In this document: positions 9,416 to 20,244 of the stretch, in pieces
Layout of the letters: each line of letters begins with the position of its first letter
How positions within the stretch are numbered: position 1 is the stretch's first letter
Source of the DNA: Paraburkholderia domus
GTDB lineage: Bacteria > Pseudomonadota > Gammaproteobacteria > Burkholderiales > Burkholderiaceae
DNA length: 64,000 nt
Assembly: GCF_905220705.1 (NCBI RefSeq)
Contig: NZ_CAJNAT010000001.1
Location: 930,001 to 994,000 of the forward strand
Direction: 5' to 3'
Position numbers and translations under genes: made by a program
Notes under the pieces: model-generated
Seen by the model: the letters and a program-made list of their open reading frames with translations, nothing else
Database searches by the model: none
Told to the model about the DNA's origin: nothing

Positions 9416-10408
9416 TTACACCTGGCCGAATAGCCAACGTACGTATCGATCGACACCTTCCTGCACGCTCAGAAACGGTGCGTCGTAACCGGTAGCACGC
9501 AGCTTGGTCAGGTCGGCTTGCGTGAAGCATTGGTACTTGCCACGCAATGCATCGGGGAACGGGATGTATTCGATCAGCCCGCGTTGCACCTGATCCGCGA
9601 GCGACAACGGCGGCTCGTTGTTCAACGCACGCAGCGTGTTGACCACCGTGCTCGCGATGTCGTTGAACGGCTGAGCGCGGCCACTGCCCAGGTTGAAAAT
9701 GCCCGACTTGTCCGGATTGTCGAAGAAGAACAGGTTCACCTTGACCACGTCTTCGACAGAGACGAAATCGCGCGTCTGCTCGCCCGCAGCATAGCCGTTG
9801 TATTCGCCGAACAGCTTGACCTTGCCCTCGGCGCGGAACTGGTTGAAGTTGTGAAACGCCACCGACGCCATGCGCGCCTTATGCGTCTCGCGCGGCCCAT
9901 ATACGTTGAAATAACGGAAGCCGGCAATCTGGCTCTTCGCGGTAGGCAGCACGCGGCGAATCACCTGGTCGAACAGGAACTTCGAATAACCGTACACGTT
10001 GAGCGGCTGTTCGACCTCGCGCTCTTCGACGAAGCGGCTTGAGCCGCCATACGTTGCCGCCGAGGACGCATAGAGAAACTGGATGTTCTGCGCGAGACAG
10101 ACATCGAGCACCTCACGGCTATAGCGGAAGTTGTTGTCCATCATATAGCGGCCGTCGGTTTCCATCGTGTCCGAGCAAGCGCCTTCGTGGAAGATCGCAC
10201 GAACTTTGCCGAAGTCGCCACGCTTGAAGCGTTCGACGAACTCAGTCTTGTCGAGATAGTCGTCGATTTCGCAGTCGACGAGGTTCTTGAACTTGTCCGC
10301 GCGCGTGAGGTTATCAACCGCAATGATGCGTTGTTCACCGCGCTCATTGAGCGCCTTCACGAGATTGCTGCCGATAAAGCCGGCCGCGCCGGTGACGATG
10401 AGGGTCAT
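9416..10408 (-). CDS. hldD: ADP-L-glycero-D-manno-heptose-6-epimerase
   Basis: A 330-residue short-chain dehydrogenase-type epimerase that converts ADP-D,D-heptose to ADP-L,D-heptose for the LPS inner core. The NADP-binding motif is [15 protein letters not shown] at the N-terminus. The catalytic region shows ASSAATYGG and [10 protein letters not shown], and [11 protein letters not shown] follows. The start [11 protein letters not shown] at 10408 matches the family. It lies downstream of hldE1 and ugd in the same direction, which places it in a surface-sugar operon. Confidence 0.95.
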   Translation of the reverse strand: MTLIVTGAAGFIGSNLVKALNERGEQRIIAVDNLTRADKFKNLVDCEIDDYLDKTEFVERFKRGDFGKVRAIFHEGACSDTMETDGRYMMDNNFRYSREVLDVCLAQNIQFLYASSAATYGGSSRFVEEREVEQPLNVYGYSKFLFDQVIRRVLPTAKSQIAGFRYFNVYGPRETHKARMASVAFHNFNQFRAEGKVKLFGEYNGYAAGEQTRDFVSVEDVVKVNLFFFDNPDKSGIFNLGSGRAQPFNDIASTVVNTLRALNNEPPLSLADQVQRGLIEYIPFPDALRGKYQCFTQADLTKLRATGYDAPFLSVQEGVDRYVRWLFGQV

Positions 10409-10507
10409 AATGATCCTGCGGTAATGGTGTTCAGTTGACGCCCCGCGGGTCCCTCTTTTGCGCCGCTGAAACTGAAGCGCGCAAGGCAAGGAATCCGGCG
10501 GGCTGCA

Positions 10508-11515
10508 TCAATGAAAAAGTTCGTCGTAGTTGACGGTGGCGGTACCGAGTTTTCCAACCACGATGCCGGCCGCGCGATTCGCGAGCCCGACCGCCTCGAC
10601 CAGCGTAAGACCCGCGCCGAGCATGACGGCGAGCGTGGCGATCACGGTGTCGCCCGCGCCCGATACATCATACACTTCGCGTGCAACGGCCGAAGCGTGC
10701 AGGATGCCGTCGTCGGAGAAGAGCGTCATGCCTTCTTCCGAACGCGTCAGCAGCAACGCCTTGAACTCGAGATCGGCACGCAGTTTGGTCACACGCGCGA
10801 TCAGATCTTCTTCGGACTTCCAGTGTCCAACCACCTCGCGCAACTCGGCGCGATTCGGCGTGATCAGCGTGGCGCCGCGATAGCGCTCCCAGTCGTCCCC
10901 CTTCGGATCGACCAGCACCGGTTTGCCCGCCGCATGCGCCTTCGCGATCATCTGTGTGACGTGCGTGAGCCCACCCTTCGCGTAGTCGGACATCAGGATC
11001 ACGTCGTGCGACGGCAGCAGGTCGTCGAAACGCGCGAGGCCCGCGAGCAGCACTTCGTGCGCCGGCGTGTTTTCGAAGTCGACGCGCAGCAATTGTTGCT
11101 GACGCGACAACACGCGCAGTTTGATCGTGGTGAGCAGATCCGGATCGCGTTCCAGATGCGACGCGACACCGCTTTCGCCAAGCAGTTGCACGATGCGCTC
11201 GCCGGGCTCGTCATGACCGACCACGCACAGCAAACCCGCTTGCGCGCCGAGCGCAACCGCATTGCGCGCCACGTTCGCCGCGCCGCCAAGACGGTCTTCC
11301 TGACGCTGCACATGCACGACCGGCACCGGCGCTTCCGGCGAAATACGGTTCACGTCGCCGAACCAGTAGCGATCGAGCATCACGTCGCCGACCACCAGCA
11401 CGCGCGCCGCGCCGATGCGTTCGCGCGGCACCACGGTCAGTGCGGGCGCGGGTGTGGACTGAGCGGCCTCAGGCATTGCTGGAGACATCGGCCGGAAATT
11501 CAGAGGGCTGGGCAT
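10508..11515 (-). CDS. hldE1 (rfaE1): D-glycero-beta-D-manno-heptose-7-phosphate kinase
   Basis: A 335-residue ribokinase/PfkB-family kinase that phosphorylates heptose 7-phosphate at C1. Only the kinase half of the two-domain E. coli HldE is present, so the adenylyltransferase must be encoded elsewhere. [25 protein letters not shown] is the family N-terminal block (two adjoining motifs), [11 protein letters not shown] the first PfkB signature region, and [14 protein letters not shown] the ATP/anion-hole motif. The start overlaps ugd by 47 bp if ATG 11515 is used. In-frame ATGs at 11488 and 11476 are also possible, and none has a strong Shine-Dalgarno. Confidence 0.92.
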   Translation of the reverse strand: MPSPLNFRPMSPAMPEAAQSTPAPALTVVPRERIGAARVLVVGDVMLDRYWFGDVNRISPEAPVPVVHVQRQEDRLGGAANVARNAVALGAQAGLLCVVGHDEPGERIVQLLGESGVASHLERDPDLLTTIKLRVLSRQQQLLRVDFENTPAHEVLLAGLARFDDLLPSHDVILMSDYAKGGLTHVTQMIAKAHAAGKPVLVDPKGDDWERYRGATLITPNRAELREVVGHWKSEEDLIARVTKLRADLEFKALLLTRSEEGMTLFSDDGILHASAVAREVYDVSGAGDTVIATLAVMLGAGLTLVEAVGLANRAAGIVVGKLGTATVNYDELFH

Positions 11516-12884
11516 AAGGTCGTCCGATCGAGTGATAGTCGATGCCGAGCTCGGTCATCGCGTCCGGCTCGTACAGATTGCGGCCGTCGAAAATCAGCGG
11601 TGACTTCAGCACTGATTTCAGATGCAGGAAATCCGGGCTTTTGAATTCCTTCCATTCGGTGACGACTACCAGCGCGTCGGCGCCGGTGAGCGTTTCGTCC
11701 TGGGTGCTCGTGAACGTGAGACGCGCAAGCTGGTCCGGTGCGTCGTGCAGATCAATGGCGAACACGCGGCGCGCTTCGGCCACCGCGACCGGATCATACG
11801 CGCGAACCTGGGCGCCACGCGCCAGCAACTCGGCAATCACGCGACGGCTCGGCGCCTCGCGCATGTCGTCGGTATTCGGCTTGAATGCGAGGCCCCACAC
11901 GGCGAACGTGCGGCCGCTCAGATCTTCGCCGAGCTTGCCCGTGATCTTGTGCACCAGCACGTCCTTCTGCTGGTAATTCACTTCCTCGACCGCTTCGAGG
12001 ATGCGCAGATTGTGGCCGCTTTCACTGGCGGCGCGAATCAGCGCCTGCACGTCCTTCGGGAAGCACGAACCGCCGTAGCCGCAACCGGCATACAGGAAGT
12101 GATAGCCGATGCGCGGGTCCGAGCCAATGCCGCGGCGCACCGCTTCGATATCCGCGCCGACCCGATCCGCCAGATTCGACATTTCGTTCATGAACGAGAT
12201 GCGCGTGGCGAGCATCGCATTGGCTGCGTATTTCGTGAACTCAGCCGAGCGCACGTCCATGTACAGGGTGCGCTCGTGATTGCGGTTGAACGGCGCGTAC
12301 AGACGCTTCATCAGTTCGCGCGCGCGCAGGCCGGCTTCGTCTTCGTCGCTGCCGAGCACGATGCGATCGGGGCGCATGAAGTCGTCGACCGCCGCGCCTT
12401 CCTTCAGAAACTCAGGGTTGGACACCACCGAGAAGCGGTGCTGCTCGCTATTGGTGAGCCCGCGTTTGGCCAACTCCTCTTCGACCACCGCGCGCACGCG
12501 CTGCGCGGTGCCGACCGGCACCGTCGATTTGTCGACGATCACCTTGAAGCTGTTCATCGTGCGGCCAATGTTGCGCGCCGCTTCGAGCACGTATTGCAGG
12601 TCAGCCGAGCCGTCTTCGTCAGGCGGCGTGCCGACGGCGATGAACTGCACCTCGCCGTGCGCCACGCTCGCTTCGATATCCGTCGAAAACGTGATGCGGC
12701 GCGCCTTGCGCGTGCGGGCGATGATCTCCAGCAACCCCGGCTCGTGGATCGGCACGCCGCCGTTGTTGAGGATTTCGATCTTGCGCGGATCGACGTCGAG
12801 ACAGAAGACGTCATGGCCGATTTCAGCGAGGCACGCGCCAGTGACGAGGCCAACATAGCCCGTGCCGATAATGGTGATTTTCAT
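11469..12884 (-). CDS. ugd: UDP-glucose 6-dehydrogenase
   Basis: A 471-residue NAD-dependent enzyme that oxidises UDP-glucose to UDP-glucuronate, the precursor of exopolysaccharide sugars and, in Burkholderiales, of the Ara4N that decorates lipid A. The Rossmann motif is [21 protein letters not shown] at the start (quoted as adjoining parts GTGYVGLV and GACLAEIG). The catalytic cysteine is in [13 protein letters not shown] near residue 270, and [14 protein letters not shown] is conserved. It is followed immediately by hldE1 with overlap, and preceded by lapB after a 126-bp gap. Confidence 0.95.
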   Translation of the reverse strand: MKITIIGTGYVGLVTGACLAEIGHDVFCLDVDPRKIEILNNGGVPIHEPGLLEIIARTRKARRITFSTDIEASVAHGEVQFIAVGTPPDEDGSADLQYVLEAARNIGRTMNSFKVIVDKSTVPVGTAQRVRAVVEEELAKRGLTNSEQHRFSVVSNPEFLKEGAAVDDFMRPDRIVLGSDEDEAGLRARELMKRLYAPFNRNHERTLYMDVRSAEFTKYAANAMLATRISFMNEMSNLADRVGADIEAVRRGIGSDPRIGYHFLYAGCGYGGSCFPKDVQALIRAASESGHNLRILEAVEEVNYQQKDVLVHKITGKLGEDLSGRTFAVWGLAFKPNTDDMREAPSRRVIAELLARGAQVRAYDPVAVAEARRVFAIDLHDAPDQLARLTFTSTQDETLTGADALVVVTEWKEFKSPDFLHLKSVLKSPLIFDGRNLYEPDAMTELGIDYHSIGRPYAQPSEFPADVSSNA

Positions 12885-13010
12885 ACGCTTTCCGGTAGAG
12901 GAATCCGGTGGGAGTTTCTCGTAGTAAACAGGGCCGTCATGATCCCGCCCGGGCTAATCCGCCTGACGGGCCGCAGTCGCTGCGGCACGGTTATACGATC
13001 GCATTCGCGA

Positions 13011-14186
13011 TCAGTTCGACGCCGTGATCGGTTCGACGCGACGTGGCGCATAGGTTTCCCAACCGCTGCAACCCGGGCACTGCCAGTAGAACAACCGCGC
13101 CCTGAAACCACAATTCTGGCACGTATACCGTGGCAAATTTTTGGTGCGCTGACGGATCAGCGTACGCATCAGTTCGAGCTCGCTCTTCCGCGGCTCTTCC
13201 GCGACGGCTTCCTGGGCTTCCAGAAGACGCGTCATGCCCGCCAGATTCGGCGACTTCTGCATCTGCGAGCGCGCCAGCGCATGAGCAGCGTCGGGTCCAC
13301 GTACCGCAGCAATGTGCTGATAGGTCACGTCCAGCAGATCGTTCGACGGATAGAGGTCCACCCACGTGGTGAGCAGATCGGCCCCATCCTGTGGACGGCC
13401 GAGTGCCTCATAGGCCTTCATCAGCTTTTCCGCGACAAGTGGCAAATAGGCCGAATTCTGCTCCTCGACGCGCCGCCATTGGACGATAGCCGCCTCTTGC
13501 GAGCCGGCCGCCGCATCGACGTCGCCGAACAGGATCGTGGCGCGGACGTTGGCCGGATTCGCCTTCAATGCAAAGCCGAGTTGGCGGCGTGCTTCGTCGG
13601 CGTTTTTCTGCTGCAGCGCTTCCTGGGCAAGCTCGCAATGGAACTGCGCGATTTCCTTGTCGAGCGACTCAGCGCCCATTGTTTCCAGGTGGCGCGCGGT
13701 GTCGATCGACTTAACCCAGTCTTTCTCGATCTGGTAGATGGTTAGTAGCGCACGCTGTGCACCCAACGCGTAATTGCCGGTTTCGAGCGAACGGAAGGTC
13801 TCTTCGGCCCGATCGAGCAAACCGGCCTTCAGGAAATCCTGGCCCAGTTCATACAACGCGTGATCGCGCTCGGTGACGGGCAGATCGGTGCGGCTCAACA
13901 GGTTCTGATGTACGCGAATCGCACGGTCCGTCTCACCGCGGCGGCGGAACAGATTGCCTAGCGCAAAGTGCAACTCGATCGTTTCCGGGTCGAGCTTGAC
14001 GACTTCGATAAACGCGTCGATCGCCTGGTCAGGCTGCTCGTTGAGCAGGAAATTCAGGCCGCGGAAGTACGAACGCGGCAGGTTGGCGCTTTCGGACAGC
14101 AGCGTCTTGAGGTCGTAGCGCGCGGCCATCCAGCCGAACGCAAAAGCGACGGGTATGACAAGCAGCCACCAGAAGTCTAGATCCAT
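13011..14186 (-). CDS. lapB: LPS assembly protein LapB (YciM)
   Basis: A 391-residue inner-membrane anchored protein that, in E. coli, works with FtsH to tune LpxC and therefore LPS synthesis. A single N-terminal transmembrane helix (about residues 5-21) faces a cytoplasmic array of TPR repeats covering about 35-345. The C-terminal rubredoxin-like metal site is YTCQNCGFRARLFYWQCPGC with two CxxC pairs. The order lapA-lapB next to ihfB is conserved in gamma- and beta-proteobacteria. Confidence 0.93.
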   Translation of the reverse strand: MDLDFWWLLVIPVAFAFGWMAARYDLKTLLSESANLPRSYFRGLNFLLNEQPDQAIDAFIEVVKLDPETIELHFALGNLFRRRGETDRAIRVHQNLLSRTDLPVTERDHALYELGQDFLKAGLLDRAEETFRSLETGNYALGAQRALLTIYQIEKDWVKSIDTARHLETMGAESLDKEIAQFHCELAQEALQQKNADEARRQLGFALKANPANVRATILFGDVDAAAGSQEAAIVQWRRVEEQNSAYLPLVAEKLMKAYEALGRPQDGADLLTTWVDLYPSNDLLDVTYQHIAAVRGPDAAHALARSQMQKSPNLAGMTRLLEAQEAVAEEPRKSELELMRTLIRQRTKNLPRYTCQNCGFRARLFYWQCPGCSGWETYAPRRVEPITASN

Positions 14187-14255
14187 GCGATAAATGCAAA
14201 TGTGCGGAACAGCAAAAACGGAAAGCCGCGCTTCAGAAACGCGGCAGAAGACAAC

Positions 14256-14549
14256 TTAGATCAGCGGCGGCATGGGCGGTTGTTCGACCACGACCGGGGC
14301 TTCGCGTGCCACACGCAGCTCGCGCTTAAGCCGGCCATTCTCCATGCGCAGGCGCACCATGGCAGGCATCGACGACACCAGCCCGGCCAACAGCCCCACC
14401 ACGAAAAACGCGAGGCCGATCAGAATCAAAGGCGCCGACCACGCGTAGCCAGCGAGGAAATTCAGCGTAGCGGGTTGTGTATTGGAGAGCGCGAGCACCA
14501 GCAAGAGCACGAACACCAGCACACGGATCAGCCAGACGATAAATTTCAT
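14256..14549 (-). CDS. lapA: LPS assembly protein LapA
   Basis: A 97-residue inner-membrane protein with two hydrophobic helices (about residues 3-22 and 38-62) and a charged C-terminal stretch that is probably cytoplasmic (MVRLRMENGRLKRELR). It belongs to the LapA/DUF1049 family, whose partner LapB follows after a 69-bp gap. The 325-bp gap upstream holds the ihfB terminator and otherwise nothing recognisable. Confidence 0.88.
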   Translation of the reverse strand: MKFIVWLIRVLVFVLLLVLALSNTQPATLNFLAGYAWSAPLILIGLAFFVVGLLAGLVSSMPAMVRLRMENGRLKRELRVAREAPVVVEQPPMPPLI

Positions 14550-14775
14550 GAATAGGTCTCTTGACGGCAGTTGCGGGGTGACGCCGGCTTGATGACGCGT
14601 CGCGCCACGGTGTTGCCCGCGCCGAAGTGACCCGTATTGTAATTGAAGCCCTCGCGACTGGGCAGGAACTGGCTAATAGAGGACTTACGCGAGGTTGATC
14701 TTGCCGCAAGAGGATGCGTGGGCAGGTGAGATCGATTGGGGAATGCGCCGGGCGTGGGGGACAAAAAAGACGGAC

Positions 14776-14803
14776 GAAAAAAAAGCGCCCGAAGGCGCTT
14801 TTT
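14776..14803 (-). terminator. Intrinsic terminator downstream of ihfB
   Basis: The stem agcgcc/ggcgct (14784-14789 with 14794-14799) has a 4-nt loop and an eight-base T run on the minus strand, about 75 bp after the ihfB stop. It separates ihfB from lapAB, so lapAB probably have their own promoter in 14550-14775. Confidence 0.82.
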
Positions 14804-14874
14804 CTGGTCCTTTGCCGTCTGGCTTTGGCCGCTGACGCTACCAATGCCATGCTGCAAACCGCGCAGCGAAGCAT

Positions 14875-15201
14875 TTACAGGTCGTCGTCATCCGGCTCAT
14901 CGGCCTTCAGCGGCTCGCCCGAACGTCGATCTACCCGCTCGCGCAATTCCTTGCCCGGCTTGAAGTGCGGTACGTACTTCTCAGGTACCAGCACCTTCTC
15001 GCCCGACTTCGGATTACGCCCAACGCGGGAGGGACGACGATTAAGGCCGAAGCTGCCGAAGCCGCGAATTTCGATGCGATGACCGTTGGCAAGCGCCTCC
15101 GACATCGCATCAAGCATCGTCTTCACCGCGAAATCCGCATCTTTAAGTACAAGCTGCGGAAATCGCGTAGCCAGCTGGGCGACCAATTCCGATTTGGTCA
15201 T
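14875..15201 (-). CDS. ihfB: Integration host factor subunit beta
   Basis: A 108-residue DNA-bending protein of the HU/IHF family that pairs with IHF-alpha. [17 protein letters not shown] is the usual start. The signature [21 protein letters not shown] supplies the beta-arm region, including the Pro that intercalates in DNA, followed by [13 protein letters not shown]. The acidic tail DEPDDDDL extends beyond the E. coli length and is common in beta-proteobacteria. It lies 101 bp downstream of rpsA, as in E. coli. Confidence 0.95.
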   Translation of the reverse strand: MTKSELVAQLATRFPQLVLKDADFAVKTMLDAMSEALANGHRIEIRGFGSFGLNRRPSRVGRNPKSGEKVLVPEKYVPHFKPGKELRERVDRRSGEPLKADEPDDDDL

Positions 15202-15252
15202 ACTGCAGCAGACCTCTCAAGAAAACGCCGGGTCGCCCCCATGTTGTAATTT

Positions 15253-15282
15253 CCCCTTTCGGGGGCCTGGCGCGAGGCGCCA
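15253..15282 (-). other. Tandem RNA hairpins between rpsA and ihfB
   Basis: Two small adjoining stems are seen: cccc/gggg (15253-15256 with 15261-15264) and tggcgc/gcgcca (15268-15273 with 15277-15282). There is no T run after them, so they are more likely a processing or attenuation structure than a full terminator. Confidence 0.4.
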
Positions 15283-15302
15283 AGTTTGGGGGCGTTCCTC
15301 AA

Positions 15303-17018
15303 TTACTGGTTCTGACCGTCGAGCTTAGCCTTCAGCAGCGCGCCGAGGTTCGTCGTGCCGGTAGCAGCCGAGCTCGAATCCGACGAAGCCAGGCCGCGGA
15401 TCGCTTCCTGTTGCTCAGCCGAATCCTTGGCCTTGACCGACAGGTTGATACCACGCGACTTGCGATCGATGTTGATGATCATCGCGTTGACCTTGTCGCC
15501 TTCCTTCAGCACGTTGCGAGCATCTTCCACGCGGTCTTGTGCGATTTCCGAAGCGCGCAGGTAGCCTTCGACTTCAGCCGACAGCGTAACCACTGCACCC
15601 TTCGCATCTACCGTCTTGACCACGCCGTCGACGATCGAACCCTTGTCGTTCATTGCAACGAAGTTGCTGAACGGGTCGCCTTCGAGCTGCTTGATACCCA
15701 GCGAAATGCGTTCCTTCTCGACGTCGATGCCGAGAACGATCGCTTCCACTTCGTCGCCCTTCTTGTACTTGCGAACTGCTTCTTCGCCCGTTTCGCTCCA
15801 CGACAGGTCCGACAGGTGAACCAGACCGTCGATGCCGCCCGGCAGACCGATGAAGACGCCGAAGTCGGTGATCGACTTGATTGCGCCTTGCAGCTTGTCG
15901 CCCTTCTTGAAGTTGCGGCTGAAGTCGTCCCACGGGTTCGGCTTGCATTGCTTCATGCCGAGGCTGATACGGCGGCGGTCTTCGTCGATTTCGAGAACCA
16001 TGACTTCGACTTCGTCGCCCAGCTGAACAACCTTCGACGGTGCAACGTTCTTGTTCGTCCAGTCCATTTCCGACACGTGAACCAGGCCTTCGATGCCCGA
16101 TTCCACTTCGACGAATGCGCCGTAGTCGGTGATGTTGGTGACCTTACCGAACAGGCGCGTGCCCGACGGGTAACGGCGCGAAATGCCTTCCCACGGATCG
16201 TCGCCCAGTTGCTTGATACCCAGCGAAACGCGGTTCTTCTCTTGATCGAACTTGAGGATCTTCGCGGTGACTTCCTGGCCAACCGACAGAACTTCGCTCG
16301 GATGACGCACACGACGCCATGCGATGTCGGTGATGTGCAGCAGGCCGTCGATACCGCCGAGGTCCACGAACGCGCCGTAATCCGTGATGTTCTTCACCAC
16401 GCCTTCCACGATCGCGCCTTCCTTCAGCGTTTCGAGCAGCTTTGCGCGCTCTTCGCCTTGGGTCGCTTCGATCACAGCACGGCGCGACAGCACGACGTTG
16501 TTACGCTTGCGGTCGAGCTTGATGACGCGGAATTCCAGCGTCTTGCCTTCGTACGGGGTCGTGTCCTTGACCGGACGCGTGTCAACCAGCGAACCCGGCA
16601 GGAACGCGCGGATGCCGTTGACCATGACGGTCATGCCGCCCTTGACCTTGCCCGTGATCGTGCCGGTCACGAGTTCGTTGTTGTCGAGAGCCTTTTCCAG
16701 CGACAGCCACGAAGCCAGACGCTTCGCCTTGTCGCGCGACAGGATCGTGTCGCCATAGCCGTTTTCCAGCGCGTCGATCGCGACGGAAACGAAGTCGCCC
16801 GCCTGCACTTCTACCTCGCCCGCGTCGTTCAGGAACTCTTCGAGCGGGATGTAGGCTTCGGACTTGAGACCAGCGTTGACGACCACGAAGTTGTGGTCAA
16901 CACGCACGACTTCGGCGGAGATCACTTCGCCGGCGCGCATGTCTTGCTTGGTCAGCGACTCTTCGAACAGAGCCGCAAAAGATTCGGTATTCGGGTTGGA
17001 AGTTTGCAGGTCGGACAT
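15303..17018 (-). CDS. rpsA: 30S ribosomal protein S1
   Basis: A 571-residue ribosomal protein that binds mRNA upstream of the start codon and enables initiation on structured or leaderless-poor messages. Six S1/OB repeats can be followed. Repeats 3-6 begin with motifs such as [38 protein letters not shown] and [18 protein letters not shown]. The start [18 protein letters not shown] at 17018 fits the family. The region before it lacks a clear Shine-Dalgarno, as is usual for self-regulated rpsA genes. It follows cmk after 179 bp. Confidence 0.96.
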   Translation of the reverse strand: MSDLQTSNPNTESFAALFEESLTKQDMRAGEVISAEVVRVDHNFVVVNAGLKSEAYIPLEEFLNDAGEVEVQAGDFVSVAIDALENGYGDTILSRDKAKRLASWLSLEKALDNNELVTGTITGKVKGGMTVMVNGIRAFLPGSLVDTRPVKDTTPYEGKTLEFRVIKLDRKRNNVVLSRRAVIEATQGEERAKLLETLKEGAIVEGVVKNITDYGAFVDLGGIDGLLHITDIAWRRVRHPSEVLSVGQEVTAKILKFDQEKNRVSLGIKQLGDDPWEGISRRYPSGTRLFGKVTNITDYGAFVEVESGIEGLVHVSEMDWTNKNVAPSKVVQLGDEVEVMVLEIDEDRRRISLGMKQCKPNPWDDFSRNFKKGDKLQGAIKSITDFGVFIGLPGGIDGLVHLSDLSWSETGEEAVRKYKKGDEVEAIVLGIDVEKERISLGIKQLEGDPFSNFVAMNDKGSIVDGVVKTVDAKGAVVTLSAEVEGYLRASEIAQDRVEDARNVLKEGDKVNAMIINIDRKSRGINLSVKAKDSAEQQEAIRGLASSDSSSAATGTTNLGALLKAKLDGQNQ

Positions 17019-17197
17019 AAAAATCAAAATTTGCATGGTTCTCGCGGTGCCCGGCTGGCCGGATGGTCAGCAATGACGGCTAGAGTGCGAATGCCACGCG
17101 GGGTTAAGGGGTTAAAACACGCTCCACGACATATGCAGAGCACCTACTGACAACACTTGCTTCTCACTTCTTCTCTACTGCGCCCACTGCCCGTACA

Positions 17198-17884
17198 TCA
17201 GGCATGCGGGACCAATGCTTCATACCACTGCACCACCTGCTCGACCGCCTGGTCGATAGACAATGCGGAGGTATCAAGCAGCTTTGCATCCGCTGCGGGC
17301 TTGAGCGGCGCGGCCGTGCGCTGACTGTCACGCTCGTCGCGCTCACGCAAATCCCGGAGCAAGTCATCTATATTAGCAGAAAATCCTTTTTGGATCAATT
17401 GCTTATGTCGGCGCGCCGCACGGGCCTCCACACTGGCCGTCATGAACACCTTCAGCACGGCGTCCTGGAAGATCACCGTGCCCATGTCACGGCCGTCGGC
17501 GACTAGTCCCGGTTCCTTACGGAAAGCCCGCTGACGGGCCACCAGCGCGGTTCGCACGGGCGCGTGCACGGCAATCGCCGAAGCGCGGCTGCCGACCTCT
17601 TCCGCGCGAATTTCCGCGGATACATCCGCGCCGTCGAGCTGCGCCAACCCTTCACGGAAAGTGATGTGCAGGTCGTCGATCAGTTTGACAAGCGCGTCGG
17701 CGTCGTCCGCCGCAACGTTGTAGCGGACGCTGGCCAGCGCGGCGAGCCGGTACAGCGCGCCGCTGTCCAGCAAATGGAAACCGAGACTCGCGGCAACCAG
17801 CGCAGCCACGGTGCCTTTGCCGGAGGCGCTGGGGCCGTCGATCGTAATGACGGGCGTTTGGTGAAAGGGACGGATCGGTTTCAT
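17198..17884 (-). CDS. cmk: Cytidylate kinase
   Basis: A 228-residue enzyme that phosphorylates CMP and dCMP using ATP. The P-loop is [15 protein letters not shown] near residue 19. The NMP-binding insert typical of bacterial CMP kinases and the LID region [20 protein letters not shown] (quoted to 20 residues) follow. It sits between aroA and rpsA, the classical order. The gap to aroA is 35 bp. Confidence 0.94.
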   Translation of the reverse strand: MKPIRPFHQTPVITIDGPSASGKGTVAALVAASLGFHLLDSGALYRLAALASVRYNVAADDADALVKLIDDLHITFREGLAQLDGADVSAEIRAEEVGSRASAIAVHAPVRTALVARQRAFRKEPGLVADGRDMGTVIFQDAVLKVFMTASVEARAARRHKQLIQKGFSANIDDLLRDLRERDERDSQRTAAPLKPAADAKLLDTSALSIDQAVEQVVQWYEALVPHA

Positions 17885-17919
17885 CGAAAAAGTCGCACGT
17901 CAGTCGATTCGGGAGCGAA

Positions 17920-19224
17920 TCAGGGTTGAGCGAGCGCCGCGAAGCGCTCGAAATAATCAGGGAAGGTCTTGCCAACGCACTTCGGGTCGTTGATCCGGAT
18001 CGGCACGCCGCCCAGGCTCACGAGCGAGAAGCACATCGCCATGCGGTGATCGTCGTAGGTGTCGATCGAGGCGTTCGGAATCAATTTTTCAGGCGGCGTG
18101 ACGACGAGGAAATCCTCGCCCTCCTGCACCTTCGCGCCGACCTTGCGCAGCTCGGTCGCCATCGCGGCGATCCGGTCGGTTTCCTTCACGCGCCAGCTGG
18201 CGATGTTACGCAGCGTGGTCGTGCCGTCCGCGAACAGCGCGGCAACGGCAATCGTCATCGCAGCGTCGGGAATCAGGTTGAAGTCCATGTCGATCGGATC
18301 GAGCTTGCCGTTGTCGTTGCCGACGCCGCGCACTTCGATCCAGTCCTCGCCCATCTGCAGGTTTGCGCCCATCTTGATGAGCGCATCGGCGAAGCCGACG
18401 TCGCCCTGGATGCTGGCCCGGCCAACGCCTTCCACTCGCAACGGGCCGCCGCCGAGCGCGCCGGCCGCGAGGAAATACGACGCCGACGACGCGTCGCCTT
18501 CCACCATGATGGTGCCCGGCGATTGATAGCGCTGCCCTGCCGGCACGACGAACTGATGCCAGCCGTTGCGCTCGACCTTGATGCCGAAGCGCTCCATCAG
18601 CTTGATCGTGATCTCGATGTAGGGTTTCGAGATCAGTTCGCCATCCACCTGCACGGTGGTCACGCCGCTTTCAGTGCGCAGCAGCGGCAGCGTCATCAGC
18701 AGCGAGGTCAGGAACTGGCTCGAGACGTCGCCGCGCACGCGGATCGGCGCGTCGGCCAAAATCTGCGCCGGGCGAATCCGCAGCGGCGGATAGCCGTCGT
18801 TCTCTTCGTAGTCGATCTTCGCGCCGATCTGCCGCAAGCCGTCGACCAGATCGCCGATCGGCCGCTCGTGCATCCGCGGCACGCCGTGGATACGATAGTC
18901 GCCGCCATTCACTGCGAGCGCCGCGGTCAGCGGACGCACGGCCGTGCCGGCGTTGCCGAGGAACAGATCGGCCGTGCGCGCCGTGAACGCGCCACGCGTG
19001 CCGGTCACCACACAGGTGTCGCCTTCGCGCTTCAGGCGCACGCCGAGCTTTTCAAGCGCGTCGAGCATCACGCGGGTGTCGTCGGAGTCGAGCAGGTTCG
19101 TGATCGTCGTCTCGCCTTCGGCGAGCGCCGCGAGCAGCAGCACGCGATTCGAAATGCTTTTCGAACCGGGCAAACGAACCATGCCGGACGCACGAGAAAA
19201 TGGTCCGAGGTCGAGGAATTCCAT
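17920..19224 (-). CDS. aroA: 3-phosphoshikimate 1-carboxyvinyltransferase (EPSP synthase)
   Basis: A 434-residue enzyme of the shikimate pathway that joins shikimate 3-phosphate and PEP. The N-terminal motif [17 protein letters not shown] and the PEP-site motif [18 protein letters not shown] are of the glyphosate-sensitive class I type. [13 protein letters not shown] [13 protein letters not shown] lies near residue 390. It forms part of the tyrA-aroA-cmk run, 18 bp after tyrA. Confidence 0.95.
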   Translation of the reverse strand: MEFLDLGPFSRASGMVRLPGSKSISNRVLLLAALAEGETTITNLLDSDDTRVMLDALEKLGVRLKREGDTCVVTGTRGAFTARTADLFLGNAGTAVRPLTAALAVNGGDYRIHGVPRMHERPIGDLVDGLRQIGAKIDYEENDGYPPLRIRPAQILADAPIRVRGDVSSQFLTSLLMTLPLLRTESGVTTVQVDGELISKPYIEITIKLMERFGIKVERNGWHQFVVPAGQRYQSPGTIMVEGDASSASYFLAAGALGGGPLRVEGVGRASIQGDVGFADALIKMGANLQMGEDWIEVRGVGNDNGKLDPIDMDFNLIPDAAMTIAVAALFADGTTTLRNIASWRVKETDRIAAMATELRKVGAKVQEGEDFLVVTPPEKLIPNASIDTYDDHRMAMCFSLVSLGGVPIRINDPKCVGKTFPDYFERFAALAQP

Positions 19225-19242
19225 GATTGAGTCCAGTTCCGG

Positions 19243-20193
19243 TTATTTCGACGCGTCGCCTAAGGCGGCCGCGTTAGTGCGCTGTTCCTGCCACTCGCTA
19301 CGCGCGACCCGCGAGCGGGCGAACACGGCTTCGAGCGCAGCGCCGTCGCCGGCGTCGATCGCCGCGCGCAAACGCGCGAGCACCGCCGTGTAGGCATCCA
19401 GTTCGTCGAGCAGCGCAACGCGATTCGCCACGCACACGTCGCGCCACATTTCCGGGCTGGACGCGGCGATGCGCGTGAAGTCACGGAAGCCGCCGGCGGC
19501 GAATGAAAATTTCAGCGCGGCGTCGGGCGAATTGAGAATCTGCTCGACCAGCGCGAAAGACAAAACGTGCGGCAAATGGCTGACCGAGGCGAGCACGCGG
19601 TCATGCTGTTCGGGCGTCATGTCGCGCACACAAGCGCCGGTAGCACGCCACATCGCGGCAACGCGCTCGACCGCTTCCGGTGCATTCTCCGGCAGCGGGC
19701 ACAACACGACGTTGCGGTTCACGTACAGGTCGGGCAACGCCGCATCCGGACCGCTCGCCTCACGGCCGGCAATCGGATGCCCCGGCACGAACTGCGCGAT
19801 GCGTACGCCGAGCGCCGCACGTGCCGCAGCGACCACGTCGGACTTGGTACTGCCGGCATCGGTGACGATCGTATTGGTATCGAGAAACGGCGCAATGCGT
19901 TCGAGCAGCGGCTGTGTCTGCGCGACGGGCGCGGCAAGCAGCACGAAGTCGGCACCGGACAGCGCAGCACGCAACGCGACGTCATCACCCAGCGCGGCGG
20001 TTTCATCGACTACGCCCAGCTCAAGCGCGCGCGCTGTCGACGCGGGCGAACGCCCGACGCCGATCACGGTTCGCGCGCCGGCCGCCTCACCCCGCTCACC
20101 CCGTTCACGCAGCGCGCGCGCGAGCGATCCGCCGATCAGGCCGACACCGAAAATCACCAGCTTATTGAAAGAGAACGCGGCCACGTCAGTCAC
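19243..20193 (-). CDS. tyrA: Prephenate dehydrogenase
   Basis: A 316-residue NAD(P)-dependent dehydrogenase of tyrosine synthesis. The Rossmann motif is IFGVGLIGGSLARALRERG at residues 14-32. The catalytic region shows FVPGHPIAGREASGP and, later, MTPEQHDRVLASVSHLPH. No ACT or chorismate mutase domain is fused to it; the mutase activity comes from PheA next door. It lies 51 bp downstream of hisC. Confidence 0.93.
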   Translation of the reverse strand: MTDVAAFSFNKLVIFGVGLIGGSLARALRERGERGEAAGARTVIGVGRSPASTARALELGVVDETAALGDDVALRAALSGADFVLLAAPVAQTQPLLERIAPFLDTNTIVTDAGSTKSDVVAAARAALGVRIAQFVPGHPIAGREASGPDAALPDLYVNRNVVLCPLPENAPEAVERVAAMWRATGACVRDMTPEQHDRVLASVSHLPHVLSFALVEQILNSPDAALKFSFAAGGFRDFTRIAASSPEMWRDVCVANRVALLDELDAYTAVLARLRAAIDAGDGAALEAVFARSRVARSEWQEQRTNAAALGDASK

Positions 20194-20244
20194 AGAAAAA
20201 GCGCGCCTTCCATGAAGTGAGGCGCGCGGGTCAAGGTCAACCGC

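Noticed and set aside
11622..13745. 707-codon open frame on the plus strand
   Set aside because: It lies opposite ugd and lapB, whose motifs are clear on the minus strand. The product is rich in Arg/His/Ala as expected of an antisense frame in GC-rich DNA.
14546..14857. 103-codon minus-strand open frame between lapA and ihfB
   Set aside because: It spans the ihfB terminator and has no protein-like features.
15411..17150. 579-codon open frame on the plus strand
   Set aside because: It is antisense to rpsA; its repetitive pattern only mirrors the S1 repeats.
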